A stretch of 64,000 bases of DNA from Arabidopsis thaliana (Eukaryota; Streptophyta; Magnoliopsida; Brassicales; Brassicaceae). The stretch lies in the NCBI RefSeq assembly GCF_000001735.4, contig NC_003070.9:22863971-22927970 (forward strand), in the 5' to 3' direction. The position numbers and the translations under genes are program-made. Below are positions 38,269-47,482 of this stretch, piece after piece (within the stretch, counting starts at the first letter, position 1; the number at the start of each line of letters is the position of its first letter). Below the pieces are notes generated by a model. The model saw only the letters and a list, made by a program, of their open reading frames with translations. It did not search any database and had not been told where the DNA came from.

Positions 38269-39642
38269 ATGTATGCTCTGATACACCATGGAAGAAGGTT
38301 GGTCCAGTTACAGAAATTGTCTAATTTCAGAGTTTCAGTTCAAAACGGATCTGCTTTGTCCAATTCCTTCTCTTTTGCTAGTGTTGCTGATGCGACCCTT
38401 ATAGATAGCCTTAAAGGTAACAACTTTACAGTCTCTTACCTAGTTGATTCATTGGGTTTAACCACAAAGCTCGCAGAATCGATCTCCAAGAAAGTAAGCT
38501 TCGAGGAGAGGAGAAATCCGGATTCTGTTCTGAGTCTTCTTACAAGTTATGGGTTCACAAAGTCTCAGATTTCAAGTATCATTACTATCTACCCACGATT
38601 GCTTGCATTAGATGCTGAGAAATCCATTGCTCCCAAGCTTCAGTCTCTGCAGTCCAGAGGAGCTTCAAGCTCTGAGCTCACTCAGATTGTTTCTACTGTT
38701 CCTAAAATCTTGGGGAAGAGAGGGCACAAATCTATAACTGTATACTATGATTTCGTCAAAGACATTATAGAAGCTGATAAGAGTTCTAGTTACGAAAAGT
38801 TATGTCATTCTTTTCCACAGGGTAACAAGAAGAATAAGATCAGAAATATCTCTGTTTTGAGAGAATTGGGTGTGGCTCAGCGTTTGTTATTCCCTTTGCT
38901 CATCTCAGATGGCCAACCTGTCTGTGGTAAAGAAAGATTTGAAGAATCTCTCAAGAAGGTTGTTGAGATGGGTTTTGATCCGGAGACTACAAAGTTCGTT
39001 GAAGCTCTGCGAGTTATTTACCGTATGAGTGACAAAACAATAGAAGAAAAAGTCAATGTCTACAAAAGGTTAGGCTTTGGTGTGGCTGATGTATGGGCAA
39101 TCTTCAAGAAGTGGCCTTCTTTTTTGTCATACTCAGAGAAGAAGATAACTCATACTTTTGAAACCCTTAAGAGTTGTGGTCTGCTTAAACACGAGGTCCT
39201 GTTATTGTTGAAGAAGCATCCAAAATGCATTTGTTCTTCAGAGCAGAAGATTGTGAACTCCATAGAAACATTCTTAGGCCTAGGATTCAGCAGAGATGAG
39301 TTTGCGATGATGGTCAAGCGATATCCTCAGTGCATTGACTATACTGCTGAGACAGTGAAGAAGAAAACTGAGTTTATTGTGAAGAATATGAATTGGCCAC
39401 TAGAGGCTTTGGTTTCGATCCCTCAGGTATTTGGATACAGCCTGGAGAAGAGAACTGTCCCAAGGTGTAATGTAATCAAAACTCTCATCTCAAAAGGACT
39501 GATGAAAGACGGAAGTGAAGCCCCTCCAATGTCATCTGTTTTAACAAGTACCGATCAGGCGTTTTTAAGGAGGTATGTGATGAAGCACGACAAGTTGGCA
39601 CCTGAGTTGATGGCTATCTTCACTGGAGAAAATGGGAAGTGA
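38269..39642 (+). CDS. mTERF family protein, cluster copy 1 (long form)
   Basis: This single-exon gene encodes 457 residues of the mitochondrial transcription termination factor family. mTERFs are helical-repeat nucleic-acid-binding proteins that control organelle transcription, splicing or translation. The presequence is MYALIHHGRRLVQLQKLSNF, basic with no acidic residues, suggesting mitochondrial import. mTERF repeats follow, each with a leucine-rich ...LxxxGF(S/T)xxQIxxIxxxxPxLL pattern (VLSLLTSYGFTKSQISSII; FLGLGFSRDEFAMMVKRYP). Compared with copies 2-5 it keeps an extra repeat at about residues 292-328 (FETLKSCGLLKHEVLLLLKK). I recall AT1G61960. It begins about 300 bp after CPK19, same strand. 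The target nucleic acid is unknown. Confidence 0.9.
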   Translation: MYALIHHGRRLVQLQKLSNFRVSVQNGSALSNSFSFASVADATLIDSLKGNNFTVSYLVDSLGLTTKLAESISKKVSFEERRNPDSVLSLLTSYGFTKSQISSIITIYPRLLALDAEKSIAPKLQSLQSRGASSSELTQIVSTVPKILGKRGHKSITVYYDFVKDIIEADKSSSYEKLCHSFPQGNKKNKIRNISVLRELGVAQRLLFPLLISDGQPVCGKERFEESLKKVVEMGFDPETTKFVEALRVIYRMSDKTIEEKVNVYKRLGFGVADVWAIFKKWPSFLSYSEKKITHTFETLKSCGLLKHEVLLLLKKHPKCICSSEQKIVNSIETFLGLGFSRDEFAMMVKRYPQCIDYTAETVKKKTEFIVKNMNWPLEALVSIPQVFGYSLEKRTVPRCNVIKTLISKGLMKDGSEAPPMSSVLTSTDQAFLRRYVMKHDKLAPELMAIFTGENGK

Positions 39643-40742
39643 AAAGAGGAGCTTCTATATATAGTCAGAACACCTACCACACAACAAGAGCATCATTAAG
39701 GTTTGTATTGTTGTGTTAGTTTTAGATTCTTCCATGAATCTGTTGACATCAGGCCATGAGAAGTGAAAAGAGGAGTTTCATTTATATATCTCTGATACCT
39801 ATTTAGACTTTTGTAATCTCAATTTGACTCATTTTAATATACAATCCAACATTGAAAATAAGTAGCAATACTTTTCAATCTTTTTTGAGTCTTGAACTCT
39901 TTTAGTGGCCTAGAAACGTGGAGATATGTTCTTCTTTGCATTCACATGAAGCACATATCTTGGTTAGTCAGGTAACTTACAATATATTGATCAATCCTAA
40001 GAGCAAGTTTTCGAAGATAGTGGTTTGGTTCCAGATTTGATATCATAAAGAACTCTGGTTATATCATTCCATTGAGGTTGCAGCCGAGGAGAAGAAGTTG
40101 TTACGCTCCATCTTTACATGGTTCTTAGCGAATGTGACCTTTGTCCCTTTGTATAAATAGCAAAAGTTTCAGCTTACCATTTGTGTTCCTGGTTTTGCTT
40201 TTGGCTACTTCTTGTAAGGGAAGATGATTCTCAGTTACAGTTTCAATAGCATACCATATTACCGTAATCTTAAACGAATGACTTTATCCATTAGGTCAGT
40301 GCAACCGTGCAACTGCAGGTACAGATTTGTCTACAGTTAAAAAATGTTATGCCAAGCAAAGAGAGAGAGCAAAAGCAATTGGAACCGTTAGATTGATATG
40401 TTTTAAAAACAATAATTAGAACCCTCCGATCATTTTATATTTCGTTATCTTATAAGAAAATGCTGACATCAGCAGATCCTAAAATCAATTTGCCTATCAT
40501 AATCATCATAAACCCTAAAAAATCGTTTTTTTTTTCCTTCTCCTCAAATTTGAACCCTTGAAAGATCCATCACTCATCAACTCTTTAACGGCACGAGTCA
40601 CCACTGATCGATGATTGAGTCTTTTGTCTTCCCTGCTCAACATAAGTTTGAGATTTGTGCTCGAATTGAGTTAGATTGATTGGTAGAATTGCTTCAAAAA
40701 TTGTTATTTTCGGGATTTGTAGTAATCGCATTGCCTGTTGTC
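39643..40742. other. Spacer between mTERF copies 1 and 2
   Basis: This holds the 3' flank of copy 1, which is related to the 3' flanks of copies 4 and 5, then the promoter of copy 2 with a telo-box AAACCCTAAA at about 40510. I see no other gene. Confidence 0.5.
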
Positions 40743-41999
40743 ATGTATGCTCTGATACTCCATGGAAGAAGGTTGGTACAGTTGCAGAAATGGTGTAACT
40801 TTAGTCTTTCAGTGCAAAAGGCATCACCTACATCCAATTTCTTCTCCTCTGCTTCTGCTGCGTGTTTGAGTCCTAGAGTTGGTCGAAAAGGAAACAACTT
40901 TACAGTCTCTTACCTTGTTGATTCATTGGGCTTAACCACAAAACTCGCTGAATCCATTTCACGGAAGGTTAGCTTCGAGGACAAGAACAATCCTGATTCT
41001 GTTCTGAATCTTTTGACAAGTCATGGGTTCACAGGTTCTCAGATCTCCACCATCATTAGGGATTACCCACAGTTGCTTATAGCAGATGCTGAGAAATCAC
41101 TTGGTCCCAAGCTTCAGTTTTTGCAGTCTAGAGGAGCTTCAAGCTCTGAAATCACTGAGATTGTTTCTTCAGTTCCGGAAATATTGGGAAAGAAAGGGCA
41201 CAAAACTATCAGCGTATACTATGATTTCATCAAAGACACTTTGCTTGAGAAGAGTTCCAAGAACGAAAAGTTATGTCATTCTTTGCCACAGGGTAATCTG
41301 GAGAACAAGATCAGAAATGTATCGGTTTTAAGAGAATTGGGAATGCCTCACAAGTTGTTATTCTCCTTGCTCATCTCCGATAGCCAACCTGTATGTGGAA
41401 AAGAAAAATTTGAAGAAACCCTCAAGAAAGTTGTTGAGATGGGTTTTGATCCTACCACCTCAAAGTTTGTCGAAGCTCTACAAGTTATTTACAAAATGAA
41501 CGAGAAAACAATCGAAGAAAAAGTCCATCTCTATAAAAGCTTAGGCTTTGATGTGGGAGATGTATGGTCAAGTTTTAAAAAGTGGCCAATCTCGCTGAGA
41601 GTATCGGAGAAGAAGATGTTGGACTCCATTGAAACATTTCTTGGCCTAGGATTCAGCAGAGATGAGTTTGCCAAGATGGTCAAGCACTTTCCTCCGTGCA
41701 TTGGATTATCTACAGAGACGGTCAAAAAGAAAACTGAGTTTCTGGTGAAGAAGATGAATTGGCCACTAAAGGCTGTTGTTTCAAACCCTGCGGTATTTGG
41801 ATATAGCCTGGAGAAGAGGATTGTTCCAAGGGGTAACGTAATCAAAGCTCTCATGTCCAAAGGATTGATGAGAAATGAACTCCCTTCGATATCGTGTGTC
41901 CTCATGTGTACCAAGCAGGTGTTTTTAAACAGGTATGTGGCGAATCACGTGGACAAGCAGCTGGTGACGGAGTTGATGGCTATCTATCGTGCTTCATAA
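40743..41999 (+). CDS. mTERF family protein, cluster copy 2
   Basis: Single exon, 418 residues. I choose the ATG at 40743 because MYALILHGRRLVQLQKWCNF aligns with the start of all other copies. An upstream in-frame ATG at 40680 would add 21 residues with no counterpart. The basic presequence predicts mitochondria. The mTERF repeats match copy 1, but the FETLKSCGLL repeat is absent: the sequence passes from SEKKM directly to DSIETFLGLGFSRDEFAKMV. It ends LVTELMAIYRAS. It is closest to copy 3, in coding and flanking DNA. I recall AT1G61970. Its function is not known to me. Confidence 0.88.
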   Translation: MYALILHGRRLVQLQKWCNFSLSVQKASPTSNFFSSASAACLSPRVGRKGNNFTVSYLVDSLGLTTKLAESISRKVSFEDKNNPDSVLNLLTSHGFTGSQISTIIRDYPQLLIADAEKSLGPKLQFLQSRGASSSEITEIVSSVPEILGKKGHKTISVYYDFIKDTLLEKSSKNEKLCHSLPQGNLENKIRNVSVLRELGMPHKLLFSLLISDSQPVCGKEKFEETLKKVVEMGFDPTTSKFVEALQVIYKMNEKTIEEKVHLYKSLGFDVGDVWSSFKKWPISLRVSEKKMLDSIETFLGLGFSRDEFAKMVKHFPPCIGLSTETVKKKTEFLVKKMNWPLKAVVSNPAVFGYSLEKRIVPRGNVIKALMSKGLMRNELPSISCVLMCTKQVFLNRYVANHVDKQLVTELMAIYRAS

Positions 42000-42990
42000 A
42001 TTTAAACTCTTTCTCTCTCTTTAAACTGTAATTTTCCCATATATTACTGAGGTTTCTAGCCAAAGAGCTGCAGGGGACATGTGAATCCAAATTCTATGTT
42101 TGTTGATTTCTTCTAAAGCAGAGATAGTTTCTGAATTCACTGTGACATTGTTTGGATATGGAGTTGAATGATGCAATGCAGCTCTTGAGTTCTACGATTG
42201 ATCACGTAAGCCTTTTCCGTTCCTCAAGTAGTGTTTGATCTTTATTTTCACTTTTTTCTTTAACAGTTTTGAGATAGGAGTACACTGAATCACAGCTGGT
42301 CATACCAAAATCCTCTTATGATAATTAAAATCTTGCTCTGTCGTTGCTTTATATCATTCATTTGATTTGTGAGATGTTTTAATTCTCAGATTGGTGATCT
42401 TGGTCTTTACTTGCTATGGCGTTTCATACTCATTTTTTCTGAGCTTATGGTACATTGTCCCACATCATTAGGACTCATAAATCATATTATCATCCAATCC
42501 AGGTTGGTAAAATCTGGAATCTAGCTATTACTCTAGAAACTTCAAAGCTCTGGATGGTTTGAAGTTTGGTGAGTTTTTGCGATGGCTGACGACCATTGGA
42601 GTGAACACACTCAAGTTTATTTCTCTGTTTGACCTACAAGGTAATATGCTTTTTAGTGTACACACTCAAGCTTATTACTCTAGGTTTATTGAATAAATCG
42701 AAGGATATGATCATCGAAACCGTTTCACACTCAACGTTGTTATGGGGTATCATTGAGATAATGTATTGCTTTGGTTGTTCATTAATGTGCTCACTCAACG
42801 CATTTGCCCCCAATATCTCTGGAAACTAATTGTAACAGAACTCTCTTTTCCTTTTTTTTAGTCTTATTGTGTTTTTAGCCATATGAGATATGGTTCCCTT
42901 GTAAAAAAGGCAATCTACAAGTTTACAAGGGTACGTTAAAAGTTAAAACTATGGTAAGTTCCTTTCATCTTTGAAGAATTCAGAATCTAT
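40743..42990 (+). repeat. Tandem duplication, unit A (mTERF copy 2 plus 3' flank)
   Basis: Gene and about 1 kb of 3' flank are collinear with 44192-46445. Shared non-coding landmarks include AATGATGCAATGCAGCTC (42166 and 45652), ATGAGATATGGTTCCCTTG (42882 and 46341), CAATCTACAAGTTTACAA (42911 and 46370) and GAAGAATTCAGAATCT just before the end. The offset stays at 3449-3486 bp, with small indels. This shows duplication of a whole segment, not only of the coding exon. Confidence 0.8.
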
Positions 42991-43960
42991 TTTCATAAAA
43001 GTTTGCACCTTTAACCTGAATTTAGCTATGGGATGATCGAAGGCCATTTACTTTACTTCTTAGAGCTTTGTTTACTCAGCGATGGACCTGTGCAATTGTG
43101 AGTTGCTAGAAATATTTCTCGGAAAACCTTATTCGCAGTCGTATTTGTGGCTATTCAGGTCTTGAGAAGGAAAGGAGAATTAGGAAGTCAGAAGAGATGA
43201 GAAATGTTTCAAAATAGCTCTTTGAAAAGTTGAAATATCGGTTGAAAATGCTTGGTGGTTTAAAGGTGGAGGTGCAGGTCCTGTGGCTATATAGAGGGTT
43301 TAATATTTTGGCTGAGGGATTATCTATTGTTGAGAAGCTTGGTGGTTCGTATACTGAAGGTAAATTATGATCTTTGTACAGTTTCTGATACCGTCATATA
43401 CTCTCATTGATGAACTTATTCTGGACTGGGTGCTGGTGATGTCTAATTCTCTGTATTCCGGAAGAGGTAAAAGGACTTGCATTTTAGCAGAATCACGGGG
43501 AGGAACCAAAAAGCAAAGCTTTCTATGGAAAAAATCCAAGGCCTTTTACTTTTACTTGTTAGAGCCAGAAAAATGGATAAGCTTTGTTTGCCCTGCGTTT
43601 GAGGGTTTCTTAAATTGTTTTGGATGATGAAATGAAGAAGTTTCTGTTGTTGCTTGACATTAAGTTCTGTTGTCTTGTTACTTTGGTGTTCTAACAAACC
43701 GACCTTAACTCGTGCATGATATACTTAACTTCAATGTTGTCACGACAAGTCCAGCTCCGGTTCCTTGGTTATTCAAAGATAACTGTACACAACACACAAC
43801 ACACACTCTTCACTAGACATAATTTGTAAGAAATCATTACTCTAAGAATCTCCTCAAATCAAAATATGACTTTGCTCTGTGATGCATTTATAGTCTTTGG
43901 AAAACTCAGTAAAAATCTTCACATCTCTACAATATTCATGGAATTTATAAAACACTCTCT
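42991..43960. other. Spacer between mTERF copies 2 and 3
   Basis: Open frames of 70-90 codons here (for example near 43370-43690) overlap on both strands and show no domain. I treat them as chance. No transposon end is clear. Confidence 0.45.
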
Positions 43961-43962
43961 TT

Positions 43963-44010
43963 GTAGCTGTAGCCAAGTGGTGAGACCTGGGTTCGAATCC
44001 CAGCAGTAAC
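43963..44010 (+). pseudogene. Truncated tRNA pseudogene lacking the anticodon arm
   Basis: The ends pair as an acceptor stem, GTAGCTG (43963-43969) with CAGTAAC (44004-44010), 6 of 7 positions counting a G-U. A perfect A box, TAGCCAAGTGG, follows. A perfect T arm, CTGGG-TTCGAAT-CCCAG (43987-44003), abuts the 3' acceptor strand as it should. The anticodon and variable arms (about 24 nt) are missing. The D-arm sequence resembles that of organellar tRNA-His, but the rest does not. It cannot decode but retains both Pol III internal promoter boxes. Confidence 0.65.
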
Positions 44011-44191
44011 ATTAACCTTATTAATTTTGTTAAAGAGAATAAATTAAAGGACGACGTATACCAATTGGCAAATCATTAGGGTTTATGAAATTTTGAGTGA
44101 TTTTCAGAGAAGTTTGAGGATGACTGTGTGATTCTACTTCTCGAATTGAAATAGATAGTTGGGTCATAATCGCATATCCTTGTCTTCTGTC

Positions 44192-45448
44192 ATGTATTCT
44201 CTGATTCGCCATGGAAGAAGTTTGGTCGAGTTACAGAAATGGCGTCATTTGAGAGTTTTAGTGCAAAAGGCGTCTCCTTTGTCCAATTCCTTCTCCTCTG
44301 CTTCTGCTGCGCGTTTGAGTCCTAGAGTTGGTCGAAAAGGTAAGAGCTTTACAGTCTCTTACCTCGTTGATTCATTGGGTTTACCCAAAAAGCTCGCTGA
44401 ATCGGTCTCAAGGAAGGTTAGCTTCGAGGACAAGGACAACCCTGACTCTGTTCTGAATCTTTTGAGAAGTCATGGGTTCACTGATTCTCAGATCTCCACC
44501 ATCGTTACGGATTATCCACAATTGCTTGTAGCTGATGCTGAGAAATCACTTGCTCCCAAGCTTCAGTTTTTGCAGTCTAGAGGAGCTTCAAGCTCTGAGC
44601 TCACTGAGATTGTTTCTACAGTTCCTAAAATCTTGGGAAAGAGAGGCCACAAAACTATCAGCGTATTCTATGATTTCATCAAAGAAACTTTACTTGATAA
44701 GAGTTCCAAGTCCGAAAAGTCATGTCAACCTTTTCCACAGGGTAATCTGGAGAACAAGATCAGAAATTTATCTGTTTTGAGAGAATTGGGGATGCCTCAC
44801 AAGTTGTTATTCCCCTTGCTCATCTCTTGTGACGTACCTGTCTTCGGTAAAGAAAAATTTGAAGAATCCCTCAAGAAAGTTGTTGAGATGGGTTTTGATC
44901 CATCCACCTCAAAGTTTGTGGAAGCTTTGTGCGTTGTTCAAAGATTGAGCGACAAAAACATAGAAGATAAAGTCAATGCGTATAAAAGGTTAGGCTTTGA
45001 TGTGGAATATGTATGGACAGTGTTCAAGAGGTGGCCAAACTTTCTGACACACTCGGAGAAGAAGATATTGAACACCATTGAAACATTTCTAGGCCTAGGG
45101 TTCAGCAGAGATGAGTTTAGCGTGTTAATTAAGCGCTTTCCTCAGGGCATTGGATTATCCGCGGAGATGGTTAAAAAGAAGACTGAGTTTTTGGTAAAGA
45201 AGATGAATTGGCCACTAAAGGCTCTTGTTTCAAACCCTGCGGTGCTTGGATACAGCCTAGAGAAGAGGACTGTCCCAAGGGGTAACGTAGTTCAAGCTCT
45301 CATCTCCAAGGGATTGATCGGAAGTGAACTCCCTTCGATATCGCGTGTCTTCGTATGTACCGATCAGGTGTTCTTAAACAGGTATGTGAAGAGGCATGAG
45401 GACAAGCAGCTGGAGACTGAGTTGATGGCTATCTATCGTGCTTCATAG
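44192..45448 (+). CDS. mTERF family protein, cluster copy 3
   Basis: Single exon, 418 residues. The start at 44192 (MYSLIRHGRSLVELQKW) matches the other copies; the in-frame ATG 33 bp upstream is not conserved. It has the same presequence and repeat layout as copy 2, also without the extra repeat. Differences are concentrated in repeat helices, for example VEYVWTVFKRWPNFL where copy 2 has VGDVWSSFKKWPISL. It ends LETELMAIYRAS. I recall AT1G61980. A mitochondrial role in RNA or DNA binding is inferred from family only. Confidence 0.88.
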   Translation: MYSLIRHGRSLVELQKWRHLRVLVQKASPLSNSFSSASAARLSPRVGRKGKSFTVSYLVDSLGLPKKLAESVSRKVSFEDKDNPDSVLNLLRSHGFTDSQISTIVTDYPQLLVADAEKSLAPKLQFLQSRGASSSELTEIVSTVPKILGKRGHKTISVFYDFIKETLLDKSSKSEKSCQPFPQGNLENKIRNLSVLRELGMPHKLLFPLLISCDVPVFGKEKFEESLKKVVEMGFDPSTSKFVEALCVVQRLSDKNIEDKVNAYKRLGFDVEYVWTVFKRWPNFLTHSEKKILNTIETFLGLGFSRDEFSVLIKRFPQGIGLSAEMVKKKTEFLVKKMNWPLKALVSNPAVLGYSLEKRTVPRGNVVQALISKGLIGSELPSISRVFVCTDQVFLNRYVKRHEDKQLETELMAIYRAS

Positions 45449-46445
45449 ATCACAAGGCTGATCAAGGATTTTGGTTTCTATCTTTAAATATCTGAAATCC
45501 TCAATTTAGACTTTAGTTCTCAATTTCATATCGATCCAAACTGTTTGTCTCTCTCTATAGATGCTTGAAATTGTAAGTTTTGAATCCATTTTCTGCTATA
45601 TTACTGAAGTTAAATTCCAAATTCTTTGTGACCTTGTTCGGATATAGATTTGAATGATGCAATGCAGCTCCTGCATTCTTGAATTGGTCATGTAAGCCTT
45701 TTCTATTTCTCAGTTAGTGTTTACTTTCACATTATTCTTTAAATTTTGGGATTGGAGTACTGAAATTACAGCTACTGATACCAAAATCCTCTTATGGTAC
45801 AATAAAGTCTTTGCTTTATATATTCTTTGCTCCTGAGATCCTGGAGTCCTCATGTAAGCTCTGTCTTTGCTTTATATATTCTTTGATCATATGATTCATC
45901 TGATTTGTGGAATGTTTGTATTTCAGATTTGTGATCTTGGTTTTTACTCGTACACGTTTTTTGTGAGCTTTATATTACATTGTCTTGAATATATTGTCAG
46001 GGGCACTGGAAACCTATCCTACATCATTAGGACACATCAATCAGATAATCATCCAGTCCAAGGTGGTAAAATCTTTATATCTAGCTTCTAGCTGAAGAAG
46101 CTTGGGACGTTGAACGTTGTTTTGAGCTTTTGCTATGGCTAACGACCTCTGGAGTGAATACTCAAGTTTTCTCTCTTTGACTCGCAAGGTAATATGCTTA
46201 TTAGCGTTATTATAGGTACATTGAGATAGTATAATGTGTTGGTTGTTTATTAATGTGCTCATTCAATGCATTTGCTCGATATCTCTAGGCTATCTATCAG
46301 AACTATCTTTTCCTTTACTTGATCTTATTGAGTTTTAGACGTATGAGATATGGTTCCCTTGAAAGAATGCAATCTACAAGTTTACAATGGTACGTCAAAA
46401 CTGTGTTAAGTTTCTTTCATCATTGAAGAATTCAGAATCTTGTTT
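44192..46445 (+). repeat. Tandem duplication, unit B (mTERF copy 3 plus 3' flank)
   Basis: Partner of 40743-42990. Both coding and about 1 kb of downstream non-coding DNA align in the same order. Homology in the 5' flank is limited to the last ~120 bp (CGAATTGA...GATTG/TAGTTG...AATCGCAT). The tRNA pseudogene lies just before this unit. Confidence 0.8.
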
Positions 46446-47482
46446 CAACTTGGACTCAGCAAACACTTTTGGCAATTGAATCTCTTATTTATTCTAGGAA
46501 AATTACATTATCAACTATTTGTTCGTTCTTGATAGGAACTTGAGGGTGAATCTCTTGGCGCAGAAAAAATGTTTCAGAGAACTTTTTCTTATAGTTTGTG
46601 ATTCTCATATCTTTTTTTTTCAGTGATGAATCCAGAAACTATTGAAGAGAGCTATTCATACAGACTATAGAGCAGTCACCATTGTTACATCAGAGCAGTC
46701 ACTAATGTTGCATCAGAGCAGTCACCAATGTTGCATGTTAATTTTGTAGGATCACATTTGGTTGACAGTAACCAGATTACAAATGTACTCTGGTATACAT
46801 ACAGTTGGTTCGTGATCAACAATTGAATAGTATCTAAACCAGACCAAAATGAATCCGGTTCTGCTTGGTTAATAATACCAAGTCTTTTAAATTGATGCAG
46901 AACGTGAGATCCTAGTGAACCAAACTGAAACAATATCTGAAGATGACAGGAGGCGTAATGAGGCTAGAGTATGCAATTTGAGGTCATTCCTAAATAGATA
47001 AAGCAAATGACATTTGGTGAATGAAGAAGCTCTACAACCATATGTTCGCAATTTAAAACAAACCGATATCGTTTGAGATCTCAGAAATAGTGTGATCACC
47101 TTTTTTCTCCTCCAATTTTTGAAGATCTCAAACTTTGTTTTGGGCTTGAAACATAATGTCCATATCCGCCTGCCGTGATACTATATGGGCCGAGTCAGGC
47201 CTGTCAGGCACCTGACTCTTTTGAGAAAAAAAAAGAATCATAATTGAAATTCTTCAAGGTTTACTATCGGTGGAGCAACACATAAACCCTAAATTTTGGG
47301 ATTTAGGGTTTCGCGATTTGGAAGCGGATTCATGGTGAGTTTCTTGTTATTGTTCGTAATTCCAGAGAAATTTTGGTATCTATGATTCATGACTGCGCGA
47401 TTCATCTTCTCGAATTGAAACAGAGAGTAGTTGGGTCGGAATAGCTTTCAACACTGTAGCATTTGTAGCATTGTCTTTTGTA
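46446..47482. other. Spacer and promoter of mTERF copy 4
   Basis: I find no gene. Three near-identical words ATCAGAGCAGTCAC(C/T)A(A/T)TGTT recur at about 46673-46735. A site II-like ATGGGCC lies near 47186 and an inverted telo-box pair at 47284-47311. Confidence 0.5.
47284..47311. promoter_or_regulatory. Inverted telo-box pair
   Basis: AAACCCTAAAT (47284-47294) and ATTTAGGGTTT (47301-47311) form a perfect palindrome with a 6-nt spacer, about 170 bp before mTERF copy 4. Telo-boxes (AAACCCTA) bind Myb-like and TRB proteins and mark promoters of translation and organelle genes. Single copies also precede mTERF copies 2 (about 40510) and 5 (about 51731). Confidence 0.6.

Noticed and set aside
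40680-40742. Upstream in-frame ATG for mTERF copy 2
   Set aside because: The other copies all start at the MY(A/S)LI position, and the extra 21 residues have no counterpart.
43367-43697. Overlapping 84-86-codon frames on both strands
   Set aside because: No domain, no start context and no conservation in the paired duplication unit.
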